Source of the DNA: Bacillus sp. OK048
Lineage (GTDB): Bacteria > Bacillota > Bacilli > Bacillales > Cytobacillaceae
Direction: 5' to 3'
Length of the DNA: 64,000 nt
Assembly (NCBI RefSeq): GCF_900103525.1
Contig: NZ_FNHN01000002.1
Span: 310,001 to 374,000 of the forward strand
The translations under genes and the position numbers were made by a program. The notes under the pieces are model-generated. The model ran no database searches. It had not been told where the DNA came from and saw nothing but the letters and a program-made list of their open reading frames with translations. Numbering within the stretch: position 1 is the first letter of the stretch; the number at the start of each line of letters is the position of its first letter. Shown here piece by piece: positions 46,520 through 55,970 of the stretch.

Positions 46520-47542
46520 TTATCTTGAATCCTTGGCTCTGTTTTTAAATAATTGGATATGGTCTAACGCTTTTCCTGTACCTATTGCTACACAATCAAG
46601 CGGATTTTCTGCAATCAGAACAGGCATATTGGTTTCTTCACTTATCACCTTATCCAAATTGCTAAGCAGGGCACCGCCGCCGGTTAAAACAATCCCCCGG
46701 TCCATAATATCTGCAGCCAGTTCTGGCGGTGTTTTTTCTAATGTATTTTTTACAGCCTCAACAATGGCATAAACCGTATCTTTTAAAGCAACCGCAATTT
46801 CTTTTGCGGTGATTTCAATCGTTTTAGGTAGACCTGTCAATAAATCACGGCCGCGAATTTCCATATTTTCAATGCCTTCATGGTCACCAGCTGAACCAAC
46901 TTCCATTTTAATTGCTTCTGCTGTACGTTCACCAATCATGAGGTTGTAATTTTTCCGGATAAAAGCAACAATTGCATCATCCATTTCATCCCCACCCACA
47001 CGAATCGAAATGCTCGTAACGATTCCACCTAACGAGATAATCGCTACTTCTGTTGTACCGCCGCCAATATCAACGACCATACTACCAGTTGGCTCCCAAA
47101 CAGGCAGGTTGGCTCCAATTGCCGCCGCAAATGGCTCCTCAATCGTATAAGCATCCTTGGCACCAGCTTGGCGCGTCGCATCAATTACCGCTCTTTCCTC
47201 AACAGCTGTTATCCCCGATGGCACACAGACCATAACATATGGCTTACCAGAGAAAACACTCTTACTTCTAATCGCTTGACGGATATGATATTTCATCATC
47301 GCAGCTGTTATTTCAAAGTCAGCAATGACGCCATCCTTCATAGGTCGCATCGCGATAATATTACCAGGTGTACGTCCAATCATGTTTTTTGCATCATTAC
47401 CAACCGCCACAATTGCCTTCGTGTCTGTCTGCATAGCCACAACGGATGGCTCTCTTAATACAATCCCTTTACCTTTTACATAAACAAGGGTATTTGCCGT
47501 TCCCAAATCAATTCCAAGGTCTCTTGTCCCAATTCCAAACAT
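46520..47542 (-). CDS. mreB: rod shape-determining actin-like protein MreB
   Basis: Forms membrane-bound filaments that guide lateral wall synthesis. The 340-aa protein has actin-family phosphate loops [14 protein letters not shown] and [18 protein letters not shown], the adenosine motif VLTGGGALL and a conserved ERTAE segment. It is the first gene of mreBCD and comes after radC and maf, as in most Bacillus. Confidence 0.97.
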   Translation of the reverse strand: MFGIGTRDLGIDLGTANTLVYVKGKGIVLREPSVVAMQTDTKAIVAVGNDAKNMIGRTPGNIIAMRPMKDGVIADFEITAAMMKYHIRQAIRSKSVFSGKPYVMVCVPSGITAVEERAVIDATRQAGAKDAYTIEEPFAAAIGANLPVWEPTGSMVVDIGGGTTEVAIISLGGIVTSISIRVGGDEMDDAIVAFIRKNYNLMIGERTAEAIKMEVGSAGDHEGIENMEIRGRDLLTGLPKTIEITAKEIAVALKDTVYAIVEAVKNTLEKTPPELAADIMDRGIVLTGGGALLSNLDKVISEETNMPVLIAENPLDCVAIGTGKALDHIQLFKNRAKDSR

Positions 47543-47695
47543 AGTGTATCTCCCTTTCTGATACGAAAATAACCAAAGGTAAGTAAATATACCTTCTAAT
47601 TCATGTATTTTTCTAGTAATTTAAATCGTTAACACGAAAGATGTCCTAAAAAATCATAACCATTATTATATCCTAACGTCAAATAAAATCATAGT

Positions 47696-48385
47696 TTATA
47701 AATACCCTTTTTCTTTGAGGCTGACAAATTTATTCTCACCGATGATCAAATGGTCGAGGACATCAATCCCAATCATTTTTCCACATTCCACCAGTCGCTT
47801 CGTCACCTCGATATCTTCGCGGCTCGGTGCTGGATCTCCGGAAGGATGGTTATGGAGGCAAATAATCGAAGCAGCTGATCGTTTCAAAGCTTCGCGAAAG
47901 ACCTCGCGTGGGTGTACGATCGAGGCGTTTAAGCTTCCAATAAAAATCGTTTGTTTATGAAGCACTTGGTTTTTCGTATTGAGGTATAAGCAAACAAAAT
48001 GCTCCTGCGAAAGAAAGCGCATATCATTCATCACATAATTTGCACCATCTTCAGGAGAACGAATCACATAGCGGTCAGTATAATTTAAGTTCGCTATCCT
48101 TCTGCCAATTTCAACGGCAGCGAGAATTTGGATCGCCTTCGCTTGCCCGATTCCCTTAATTTCTGTCATTTCTTCTAACGTTGCAGCCTTTAGAAGCCGT
48201 AAGCCTTCGAAATTTGTCAGCAGCCGGTTGGACAATTGAAGTACACTTTCATCCTTTGTACCGGTTCTAAGCAAAATTGCAATAAGCTCATGGTTCGATA
48301 AACTTTCAGGACCATTCTGAATAAATCGTTCTCGTGGTCTCTCGTCTTGAGGAAAATCTCGGATCATTAATGAATTAGTGGACAT
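47696..48385 (-). CDS. radC: RadC-family JAB/MPN protein
   Basis: A 229-aa UPF0758 protein with an N-terminal helix-hairpin-helix-like part (MTEIKGIGQAKAIQILAAVE) and a C-terminal JAB/MPN metalloprotease-like domain carrying the zinc motif HNHPSGDPAPSREDI. The old DNA-repair assignment of RadC is doubtful, and the biochemical role is not settled. GGGAGG precedes the ATG. It lies between maf and mreB. Confidence 0.94.
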   Translation of the reverse strand: MSTNSLMIRDFPQDERPRERFIQNGPESLSNHELIAILLRTGTKDESVLQLSNRLLTNFEGLRLLKAATLEEMTEIKGIGQAKAIQILAAVEIGRRIANLNYTDRYVIRSPEDGANYVMNDMRFLSQEHFVCLYLNTKNQVLHKQTIFIGSLNASIVHPREVFREALKRSAASIICLHNHPSGDPAPSREDIEVTKRLVECGKMIGIDVLDHLIIGENKFVSLKEKGYL

Positions 48386-48425
48386 TCTATTTCCTCCCTT
48401 ATTTAGGGAGTTAAAGAACTAGCTG

Positions 48426-48995
48426 TTACGACAACTGGTAGCCCAACCTTTTTAATTCGCGATAAGTCATCGCAACCGGCAGGCCAACAACCGCAAAATA
48501 ATCTCCATTAATTTTTTTGACAAGCATGCTTCCAAGCTGCTGAATGCCATATGCCCCTGCTTTATCAAACGGTTCACCACTTTGTACATATGACTTGATT
48601 TCCTCGTCCGTCAACTCCCAAAACCAAACTTCTGTTTTTTCATAAAAACGCGTTGTTCCATTTGGAGACAGGATGGATACACCAGTGTAAACGTCATGCC
48701 TTCTACCTGAAAGCATTTTTAACGTTCTAATCGCATCTGCCTCATCTACTGGCTTCCCTAACACTTGACGATCGGCAACGACAATCGTGTCGGAACCAAT
48801 GACAAATGAATGAGGATTTTCTTTAAAAATAACCTGTGCTTTTCGCTCGGCAAGATCCATGACTACGTCCTCTGGAGAAAGCGTTGGATCAAAGCTTTCA
48901 TCTACTTCACTGCTTGAGATCGTGAATGTTATTCGGAGGTTTTCTAGAAGTTCTTTTCGCCGTGGAGAAGAAGAGGCTAAAATGAGGTTTTGCAT
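48426..48995 (-). CDS. maf: Maf family nucleotide pyrophosphatase
   Basis: House-cleaning dTTP/UTP pyrophosphatase; in B. subtilis overexpression blocks septation. The 189-aa protein has the family signature LASSSPRRKELL at the start, SEVDES, GSDTIVVADRQVLGKP and KAGAYGIQ. It lies between spoIIB and radC, the conserved order. Confidence 0.95.
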   Translation of the reverse strand: MQNLILASSSPRRKELLENLRITFTISSSEVDESFDPTLSPEDVVMDLAERKAQVIFKENPHSFVIGSDTIVVADRQVLGKPVDEADAIRTLKMLSGRRHDVYTGVSILSPNGTTRFYEKTEVWFWELTDEEIKSYVQSGEPFDKAGAYGIQQLGSMLVKKINGDYFAVVGLPVAMTYRELKRLGYQLS

Positions 48996-49149
48996 TCAAT
49001 CACCTTACCTTTTGCATCAATTAGGGAGATACATGTTAATCGTATCAGAATTTGTTGAAGCGTACAATTTTTATATCATTAAAGTTTGAAGAAAAATGTC
49101 AGATTATGCAAAGTATCATCTTTAGTTATATAAATACTTTGTTTCAGAG

Positions 49150-49180
49150 CAAATAGCCTGTCGATTTCAGACAGGCTTTA
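49150..49180. terminator. weak hairpin between maf and spoIIB
   Basis: AGCCTGTC (49155-49162) pairs with GACAGGCT (49169-49176). There is only a TTT tail on the plus strand and none on the minus strand, so it is at best a weak terminator for spoIIB. Confidence 0.4.
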
Positions 49181-49219
49181 GTCGGAAGTAATTTCCCGGA
49201 AAATATCAGCTTTTGTCGA

Positions 49220-50314
49220 CTATAATGAATAATAAGTACTAAGAAAGTTTAGTAAATGCTGTTGTGCTTCAACTATACTAGTTTTATTCTTCTTTTCTTG
49301 AAATGCTTTCACTTTCTCTAAGGCACTCGATAATTCAGCGTTTAGAGTTTTAACTTTTTCATTTTTCAGTTCTCCAGATGACTTCAATTTATCTACCAGA
49401 CTCGTGACTTCTTTACTAGCTTCAGCTGAGATGCTTCCCGAAACAATGGCATTGGCAGTCACCTTTGCCAGCTGTTGAAACATCGCTGGTGAATCTTCTA
49501 AAAATCCTTTTTCACTTTCATTTATATCGGATACCGTCTTTTCAGCAATCGGGATTTGTTTTGGCAGAACATCATCAAAGCCATTTGCTTCATAATAACC
49601 TTCCATTTGCTTTGCTGTTTCAAAAGAGTCTGCCACACCTAAAAACAAAAACTCTTTCTCGCTCATTGCAATAGTTTGTGTTGGGGCACCTTTTCCCTTT
49701 GCTTGATTAGCACCTTCAAGTGCTTTCTCTTTGTTTGAAAAAGCTCCACCTTGGACAATAAACACAGTCTGAGCACCTAGAACAACAGATGTGCTTTTTC
49801 CACCAGTGTTTTCGGAGCCTTTATCCGATCCCTTCTCTGCCCCCTTATTAACAACCACCGGCTCAACGACTGCTGGTTTACTGTTGTCATTATTGACTAG
49901 CTTAAGCATAAGAACTCCAAAGCTTGTCCCAATCAGAACTGCAAAGAGAATTGTCACTAAAATCGATTTTACCAGACTCCCATTTCGCTTCTTTGAAAAG
50001 GTGGAGAAAGTTACCGGTCTTTTACTCCCACCCTTTTTTTGATTATGGCTGCTTACAATTTTGTATTCTTGGATGTCCTGTTCTGCAGATTCAGGAATAA
50101 TCCAGTCAAAGCTTTCATCGATAGGTTCTTTTGCAGCAGCAGTTTCTAAAAATAGTTCCTGCTCATTGAAATCCTCGTCAATTATGATTACTTTATCAAA
50201 AGAATTCTTAGTAGATTCTTTTTCCTTTTTGATGGGCTCTTCTGAGAAAGTTTGCGTTTCTCCATTTAATTTTATCTTAATAGTATTGCCACGATTCGGC
50301 TTGTCCACAAACAC
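49220..50314 (-). CDS. spoIIB: SpoIIB-like SPOR-domain sporulation protein
   Basis: A 364-aa bitopic protein: acidic cytosolic N-terminus with an IKIKLNGET start, TM segment near 118-138 (SILVTILFAVLIGTSFGVLML), a low-complexity linker, a SPOR domain near 178-250 (VFIVQGGAFSNKEKALEGA) that binds denuded septal glycan, and a helical tail. SpoIIB helps septal peptidoglycan thinning and engulfment. The layout and the position before maf match B. subtilis spoIIB; sequence identity is modest. The GTG at 50314 follows GGAGGAG; GTG at 50308 is also possible. Confidence 0.85.
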   Translation of the reverse strand: MFVDKPNRGNTIKIKLNGETQTFSEEPIKKEKESTKNSFDKVIIIDEDFNEQELFLETAAAKEPIDESFDWIIPESAEQDIQEYKIVSSHNQKKGGSKRPVTFSTFSKKRNGSLVKSILVTILFAVLIGTSFGVLMLKLVNNDNSKPAVVEPVVVNKGAEKGSDKGSENTGGKSTSVVLGAQTVFIVQGGAFSNKEKALEGANQAKGKGAPTQTIAMSEKEFLFLGVADSFETAKQMEGYYEANGFDDVLPKQIPIAEKTVSDINESEKGFLEDSPAMFQQLAKVTANAIVSGSISAEASKEVTSLVDKLKSSGELKNEKVKTLNAELSSALEKVKAFQEKKNKTSIVEAQQHLLNFLSTYYSL

Positions 50315-50364
50315 ATACTCCTCCCGCTACCGATAGCTAATTTCTTCCATCCTATCACAGAGGC

Positions 50365-50399
50365 AAAAAAAAATAACAAGACTTTTGTCGTCTTGTTAC
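50365..50399 (-). terminator. terminator of the pilA-pilO unit
   Basis: TAACAAGAC pairs with GTCTTGTTA around a 7-base loop; on the minus strand it is followed by T9. It is a strong stop at the end of the pilus genes. Confidence 0.92.
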
Positions 50400-50420
50400 A
50401 CAATGCTTTCGCCAATTTTT

Positions 50421-50861
50421 TTAGTTTTCCACTTTAATTTTCACTTTAATAAGGTCTACTGAAATTTTATCAATATCAGTGCAGAGGCTACGGTTTTCTC
50501 CATTTAGACAAACCGTTAAGATTTTTCCATCAGTTACTTCAACATAAGTGTCTTCTGACGGTGTTAATGCATTACCTGTATAAGGATCGTGGAATTTATT
50601 TATATAATTTAAATTATATAAATCTTCATAGGTGATTTTAATTACACTATTTTTATCCTCTTTTTTTTCATCATTAAGGTACAAATCAGCCGCATGTACA
50701 ACTGCTAATGCATTATTCACAAAGGTCTTGTCTTTTGAAACAGCGATTACATTCGATATTGAAACAAGACCGATGGAAGCAATAATACCTAAAATCACAA
50801 TGACTGCCAACACTTCAATAAGAGAATATCCTTTTTCATTGTAATGAAATAATTTTTTCAT
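50421..50861 (-). CDS. type IV pilin-like protein
   Basis: A 146-aa prepilin with the class III signal NEKG-YSLIEVLAVIVILGIIASIG: cleavage after Gly11, Glu at mature +5, and a 20-residue hydrophobic helix. The C-terminal half contains two cysteines (VCLNGENRSLC) that may form a loop disulfide. It is the last gene of the unit after pilO. Probably a minor pilin; the major pilin is more likely the one at 54.2 kb. Confidence 0.85.
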   Translation of the reverse strand: MKKLFHYNEKGYSLIEVLAVIVILGIIASIGLVSISNVIAVSKDKTFVNNALAVVHAADLYLNDEKKEDKNSVIKITYEDLYNLNYINKFHDPYTGNALTPSEDTYVEVTDGKILTVCLNGENRSLCTDIDKISVDLIKVKIKVEN

Positions 50862-50894
50862 AGTAATAACCCTTTGTACTGTGTATTTAGAAGG

Positions 50895-51650
50895 CTAATT
50901 CTCACTAATATCTGAAAATGCATTTAGCGGATTTTTCTTATTGGCTGGTGCCGGAGCATCGATTTTTGGAAGCTCAGCAATTAAATCATCTAAGCCTGGC
51001 AGGTAATAAGCAGTTACCGTAAGAGTATACGATAAAGGTTCGTCAACTTTTTCAGGATCAAGAGTTGTAACCTCTTCTCCACCAGTGTAATTAATCGATT
51101 CAACCACAACAATTCGCTTTAACGATTCAAGTGTTTCGATAAATTTTTCAATGTCTTCATACGTAGGTGATTCAACACTTAGAGTCACAGTTAATTTCTT
51201 TAAACCTGTTGTAGGTGCTGGAACTGCTTGCTCAGCTTGTGTTTCCTGGATGGTTTTAACCTCAGGATCTTCAGTACTCTCAGTAGCAGGAGGAGTTGCT
51301 GGTTCCATCAGTACATCAGCATCTTTTGAAAAACTCATGCTGCTAATCTTACTATTTGAGACGTTCTCCGCCTTTTCAAGGTCTAAAATAAACTGTTCCT
51401 GTAAAGGGCTTACGGGAACCTTTTTCTGTAGTTCTCTAGTATCTTCAGTTACCTTTTTTGTTTCATCCAGTTTTTTTTCACCCATGACCTCTAGTAGTTT
51501 TTTCTCAGAAGCAAGTGTTTGTTCTTTCATTTCTAAGTCAGATTTCAATGGTGAAAGCTTAAGGAATTGCGCAAAGACAACCAGTAAAACAATGAGTAGA
51601 ATACCAACCAATAAAGTAAGTTTATGCTTTTTTGAAAAACTTAGTTTCAT
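50895..51650 (-). CDS. pilO: type IV pilus inner membrane protein PilO-like
   Basis: A 251-aa bitopic protein: short cytosolic end, TM near 12-30 (LTLLVGILLIVLLVVFAQF), coiled coil, then a ferredoxin-like domain (LKKLTVTLSVESPTYEDIEKFIETLESLKRIVVV) as in PilO. It overlaps pilN by four bases. PilM, PilN and PilO form the alignment subcomplex that links the motors to the pilus base. Confidence 0.85.
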   Translation of the reverse strand: MKLSFSKKHKLTLLVGILLIVLLVVFAQFLKLSPLKSDLEMKEQTLASEKKLLEVMGEKKLDETKKVTEDTRELQKKVPVSPLQEQFILDLEKAENVSNSKISSMSFSKDADVLMEPATPPATESTEDPEVKTIQETQAEQAVPAPTTGLKKLTVTLSVESPTYEDIEKFIETLESLKRIVVVESINYTGGEEVTTLDPEKVDEPLSYTLTVTAYYLPGLDDLIAELPKIDAPAPANKKNPLNAFSDISEN

Positions 51651-52435
51651 GATTGTGTCACTCCTTCGTCATCTTCGCTCCCTTTACTGAGTAGCTTCTT
51701 AATCGTTTCCTTATTGAACTTAATTTCAAATTGTCCAATATACCTTGGTAATACATCCACTTGTTGCTGTTGAGCAGCAGTTGATGTTTCTTGGACAGCG
51801 GTCGTATTCGGATCAACTGGCGTGATAATGATACTATTTGGGTTATTCGGGTCTGTTGTGACAACGATCGATTGGTTATTTAGGCTCGTACTAGTTTGTT
51901 GACCATCAGTACTCTGAGAGGCTGTTGATGGTGCTGCTTCTTTGGTTTCGTCTTGCTCCTTTGCAGTCAGAGAACTTAGATTAGCGTCACCAATCCATTC
52001 AGATTCATTTAAATTTTCTAAGAAATAAGCAGCTTCTCTTACGCTATCAAATTGAACGGAAATAGTGACAGTTCCCACCTCTGTATATGCAAAGGTTTGG
52101 ATAAAACCACGTTCTGGCAATAACCCTGTCAAATGCTGCATAACAGGAATGGTTTGAATGGGATAGCTATTCGCCCACTCAACAGCGCTTTTTAAAAGTG
52201 TAACGGACATTGCCGAGTGACTTGTTTGTGCATTCTTTTCTTCTATAACAGCCAAATCCTTCGTCATCTTAATTTGACTATCGATATTAGCAATATCACT
52301 TTTGGTCGATTGGATTTGTAAGAAATAATACGTACCTAGGGATAGAAAAATGACTGTCAGAGCAGCAACTAAAATTAGAAAACTTGTTTTCCTCGGTTCT
52401 TTTTGGGGAAGCAGGTTAATTTCTACTAACATCAT
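51647..52435 (-). CDS. pilN: type IV pilus protein PilN-like
   Basis: A 262-aa bitopic protein with the N-terminal INLLP motif (MMLVEINLLPQKEPRK) that binds PilM, TM near 20-40, a coiled coil and a periplasm-type domain, followed by a Gln/Thr-rich low-complexity stretch. The start overlaps the pilM stop; either of two adjacent ATGs may be used, after GAGGTG. Confidence 0.88.
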   Translation of the reverse strand: MMLVEINLLPQKEPRKTSFLILVAALTVIFLSLGTYYFLQIQSTKSDIANIDSQIKMTKDLAVIEEKNAQTSHSAMSVTLLKSAVEWANSYPIQTIPVMQHLTGLLPERGFIQTFAYTEVGTVTISVQFDSVREAAYFLENLNESEWIGDANLSSLTAKEQDETKEAAPSTASQSTDGQQTSTSLNNQSIVVTTDPNNPNSIIITPVDPNTTAVQETSTAAQQQQVDVLPRYIGQFEIKFNKETIKKLLSKGSEDDEGVTQS

Positions 52436-53427
52436 TTCACCTCTTTTAAAGCGAGACCTAAAGATAATAATAGATTAACCGGTACGCTTCCTGTTTTACC
52501 CTTTTCAATTCCTTCTAGCTCAATCTGCTCGACTAGAATCTCAAATCTTTCTTTCATTTCATCAAAAATCGCTGATAACATTGGATGATCACCATGTAAA
52601 AGAAACCTTGTGATATCCTTTTTCTCGTTGGATAGTGTATAGCGATAAAAATCGACTAACTTGCTAATTTCATTCAAAATATCTTCAAACTGGAGAGCTA
52701 ATTCTTCCGTATCACCAATGAATTTAAATAACATAGTGCCGGTGCTCTCCTGTTTAATATCCCATTTCTCAATATCAAAAGGAAGTGGGAACTGTCTCAT
52801 AACAAGCGGAACGGTATCTTCAAAAATACATAAGTTGACACTTGTTAAGTCGAATTGCACCGTAAACAACACATCATTCTCCCTCGCATGACCGAGTTGA
52901 TAAAATAAACGATACAAGGCAAGTGGTGAAATATCAGCTGCAATGGGATTTAGCTTCAGACTAGAGAATAACTCTGCATATTCCATTACATATTGTTCTG
53001 GGGCAGCAAATAAAAGCAAATCATTTGTCTTCCCGTTATTAGTGAGTGGAAAATAATCAAAGACAGGCTCCTCAAAAGGAAGATGTATACTTGAACCAAG
53101 TTCTAAATATAGGTATCCTTTGATTTCATCATCCTGAATATCCGCTGGTATGGAAACTTTACGGATGATCACAAGTGGATCAGGCACAAGGAAACGGACC
53201 TGACGCCCTTTTATTTTCAACTCATCAATACACTCTTCCAGTATATTTGCTAATGAATCAATATCTGTAATCTTGCCCTCGGTAATCACACCCGGGGGAA
53301 GGAAGCGTTCGCACCATTTTTGTGCAGCAGGGGGGTTCGCTTGTTTTAATTCAACAAAACGAACAGAATGGTCATTTACTACCAGGTTTACGATTCGATT
53401 TTTGGATGAAAAGAGGGAAAATGCCAT
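52432..53427 (-). CDS. pilM: type IV pilus protein PilM-like (actin fold)
   Basis: A 331-aa soluble actin-like protein. It shows VNLVVNDHSVRFVELKQ at the start, GRQVRFLVPDPLVIIRKVSIP and the phosphate-loop-like ADISPLALYRL and FTVQFDLTSVNLCI. It is cytosolic and should bind ATP and the INLLP tail of PilN. It lies between pilD and pilN in one unit. Confidence 0.88.
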   Translation of the reverse strand: MAFSLFSSKNRIVNLVVNDHSVRFVELKQANPPAAQKWCERFLPPGVITEGKITDIDSLANILEECIDELKIKGRQVRFLVPDPLVIIRKVSIPADIQDDEIKGYLYLELGSSIHLPFEEPVFDYFPLTNNGKTNDLLLFAAPEQYVMEYAELFSSLKLNPIAADISPLALYRLFYQLGHARENDVLFTVQFDLTSVNLCIFEDTVPLVMRQFPLPFDIEKWDIKQESTGTMLFKFIGDTEELALQFEDILNEISKLVDFYRYTLSNEKKDITRFLLHGDHPMLSAIFDEMKERFEILVEQIELEGIEKGKTGSVPVNLLLSLGLALKEVK

Positions 53428-53443
53428 ATTTATTACCCCTTAC

Positions 53444-54199
53444 TTAAAAAGCTGTATTAAGAAATTGTATATATAAATCGATGAGTTCCGAACCCCAATA
53501 ATAAGCCGTCAGTGTCCCGGCTGCAATAAATGGACCGAACGGAATCGGTTGCTTTCTTTTAACAATTTTAAAAAGCAGTGCCAAACCGCCAATGACGGCT
53601 CCAAATAATGTAGAAAAAAAGAAAGATAGAAGTACTAGTTTAAAACCTAGGACAAAACCGAGTACTGCATATAATTTTACATCCCCCATACCCATACCGC
53701 CTTTGCTAACAAGAGCAACTATGAGTAGAAGCACGAAACCAGTTATAGCTCCAAACAAGCTATCCCACCAAGGTGAGAGTGGCCAAATAATTCGTTCCAA
53801 TAAAAAAATCCCTGCAAACCAGATTAAGATCTTATCAGGGATGATCATATAGTGAATATCAGATACAACAATTATGATAAACATTGAAATTAGCGTAAGT
53901 GCTACCACTAACTCTCCGGACCATCCAATTACAAGTGGTGCAGTTGCAAACAAAACGCCAGTCAATAACTCAAAAAACGGATAGATAGGAGAAATCCGCG
54001 ACTGACAGCCGCGGCATTTCCCTTTTTGAAATAGATATGAAATTACTGGTATTAATTCATATGGTTTTAATTGATGCCCACAAGTCTGACATGATGAGCG
54101 TGGGACGATAATTGATTTCTTCAATGGTACTCTTAAACCAACTACATTAAAAAATGATCCTAGCAGTATTCCATATAAAGAAAGTAGACAATAAAGCAT
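53444..54199 (-). CDS. pilD: prepilin peptidase/N-methyltransferase
   Basis: Aspartic membrane protease (A24) that cleaves and methylates prepilins. The 251-aa protein has the cytosolic zinc-binding domain CQTCGHQLKPYE and CRGCQSRIS (four Cys), catalytic Asp in VSDIHYMIIPDK, the GxGD motif in GMGMGDVKLYA, and about seven TM segments. Its ATG overlaps the pilA stop (TAATG). Confidence 0.95.
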   Translation of the reverse strand: MLYCLLSLYGILLGSFFNVVGLRVPLKKSIIVPRSSCQTCGHQLKPYELIPVISYLFQKGKCRGCQSRISPIYPFFELLTGVLFATAPLVIGWSGELVVALTLISMFIIIVVSDIHYMIIPDKILIWFAGIFLLERIIWPLSPWWDSLFGAITGFVLLLIVALVSKGGMGMGDVKLYAVLGFVLGFKLVLLSFFFSTLFGAVIGGLALLFKIVKRKQPIPFGPFIAAGTLTAYYWGSELIDLYIQFLNTAF

Positions 54200-54624
54200 T
54201 ATTTTGCTTTTTCAATAAGATCTTGCTCAGTTAAATCAGTTTCAGCGAGAGTTGTATTAATTGGATGAAGTTTTAATGTATAAGTGAATACTCCAGTAGC
54301 ATCCTTTTCCACTGTAACTGTGAATAAGTCAGTAGAAGGAGCATCAACACGATCAAGATATTTCATTAGTTGATCTCTTGTTAATATTTCAGAAGGGTCA
54401 GCAGTTGTAAATGGAACATTTTCGTTTGCAATATACATTTTTGCAGCATTAACAATTTGTACACCTTCTTGAGCCTGAGCCTTTATTTCTGATTTATTAA
54501 TAACACCTGAAATAGCTGGCACTGCAATTGCTGCGATAATCCCTAAAATAACGATTACTGCAAGTAATTCAATTAATGTAAAACCTTTTTGTTCTTTAAG
54601 TTTTGAACCTAGTTTTTTTAACAT
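54199..54624 (-). CDS. pilA: major type IV pilin-like protein
   Basis: A 141-aa prepilin with signal KEQKG-FTLIELLAVIVILGI (cleavage after Gly, Glu at +5) and a short C-terminal domain without cysteines. It has its own strong promoter and a good AAAGGAG site, as expected for the abundant subunit. The N-terminus is also close to ComGC, but the locus has pilM, pilN, pilO and pilT, which com loci lack. Confidence 0.88.
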   Translation of the reverse strand: MLKKLGSKLKEQKGFTLIELLAVIVILGIIAAIAVPAISGVINKSEIKAQAQEGVQIVNAAKMYIANENVPFTTADPSEILTRDQLMKYLDRVDAPSTDLFTVTVEKDATGVFTYTLKLHPINTTLAETDLTEQDLIEKAK

Positions 54625-54635
54625 TTTACATCTCC

Positions 54636-54699
54636 TTTTGGTTCTATGAACCTAGTATTATTTCTCTATGAGTATACAATAATTGTAAGCTAATGAAAA
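54636..54699 (-). promoter_or_regulatory. pilA promoter and leader hairpin
   Basis: TTTTCA (-35, 54699-54694), 17 bases, TATACT (-10, 54676-54671). The leader holds a GGTTC-ATA-GAACC hairpin (about 54639-54651) directly before the Shine-Dalgarno, which could stabilise the mRNA or mask the site. Confidence 0.6.
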
Positions 54700-54764
54700 G
54701 AGAATTTTATCTTATTTTGTCTTGATATTAACATATTTGTAACATTTACTAGTATTTTGTTACA

Positions 54765-55970
54765 TTAACTCATTTGGTCAAACATGGAGAACATCGGCAT
54801 CATGATAGAAAGCACGATCACTCCTACCACGCCTGCAAGGAAAACAATCATAAGTGGTTCAATTAAGGATTTTAGCCGATCAGTTCCTTGCTCAACTTCT
54901 TTCTCATAGAACTCCGCAATTTTTGACAGCATTGAATCTAATGCCCCTGTACTTTCCCCAATCGATATCATTTGTGTCACTAGTGGTGGAAATGCCCAGT
55001 GAGTCATCATTGGTTCTGTCATCGAGCGACCTTTCTCAAGAGAACCTCGAGATTCTCGAATGACTCTGGCAATCACTTCATTTTCGACAACCTTTTCCAC
55101 AATCGACATTGCTTGTAAAATAGGCACGGAACTAGAGAATAAAGAACTAAGCGTTCGCATCATTCGTGCTAGTGCTGCTTTTTGCAGCATATTACCAAAA
55201 ATCGGCATTCGTAAAAGAAAATAATCTAAATAATATTTAGTTTTTTTATTTTTCTTCATATACATAATACCGATTACAAATCCTAAAACAATCAGCAATA
55301 TAAGCCACCAAAATGATTGCATAAATCCACTAGCACTTAAGACAAATTTCGTAATCCCTGGAAGCTCAGCCCCCATATCCTCAAACATTGTAACAAATGT
55401 TGGAACAACCCCAACCAACAAGAAGATTACTGCCCCAATTGCAAGTACCCCAATAACTGCAGGATACGTCAAAGCAGATTTCACTTTTGACACCGTATCA
55501 TGCTGCTTCTCAAAATCGTCTGCTAGTTTTTCAAGTGTTTCATCCATATTTCCCGCAACTTCGCCCGCTTTTACCATATTAATAAACATCGAGTTAAAGA
55601 TCTTTTTATGTTTTGCAACTGAGTCTGAATATGGATTTCCTTCTCGTAGGTCCTGCTCCACTGCTATTAATGCCTTTTTCAGCGCTTTACTTTCTGTTTG
55701 GACGGCAAGAATTTCAGTGGCCTCAACGACTGTTACACCAGCTTTCATTAAAGTAGCAAACTGCCTTAAATAAATGACAAAATGCTGCAACTTTACTGGG
55801 TTACCTATTGTCAGTTCCATTGTAAGCAGGGTTTCAGGAACCTCAGTCATTTCAATTACACGTATTCCGTCTTCCTTTAGTTTAGCCATTGCCTCCCTTC
55901 TGGAAGCAGCGGTTATTTGTCCCTCTTTTTTCCCACGTTTGTCGCGTCCTGAATATTTAAATCTAGCCAT
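54765..55970 (-). CDS. pilC: type IV pilus platform protein PilC
   Basis: Polytopic inner-membrane platform on which the motors act. The 401-aa protein has two T2SSF domains (about 68-190 and 270-393) with the motifs FLRQFATLMKAGV and LRTLSSLFSSSVPILQA, three TM segments and an N-terminal part typical of GspF/PilC. It overlaps the pilT end by eight bases. Confidence 0.94.
   Translation of the reverse strand: MARFKYSGRDKRGKKEGQITAASRREAMAKLKEDGIRVIEMTEVPETLLTMELTIGNPVKLQHFVIYLRQFATLMKAGVTVVEATEILAVQTESKALKKALIAVEQDLREGNPYSDSVAKHKKIFNSMFINMVKAGEVAGNMDETLEKLADDFEKQHDTVSKVKSALTYPAVIGVLAIGAVIFLLVGVVPTFVTMFEDMGAELPGITKFVLSASGFMQSFWWLILLIVLGFVIGIMYMKKNKKTKYYLDYFLLRMPIFGNMLQKAALARMMRTLSSLFSSSVPILQAMSIVEKVVENEVIARVIRESRGSLEKGRSMTEPMMTHWAFPPLVTQMISIGESTGALDSMLSKIAEFYEKEVEQGTDRLKSLIEPLMIVFLAGVVGVIVLSIMMPMFSMFDQMS

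Noticed and set aside
50421-54624. Annotation of the pilins as comG competence pseudopilins
   Set aside because: The locus includes pilM, pilN, pilO and a retraction ATPase pilT, which comG operons do not have.
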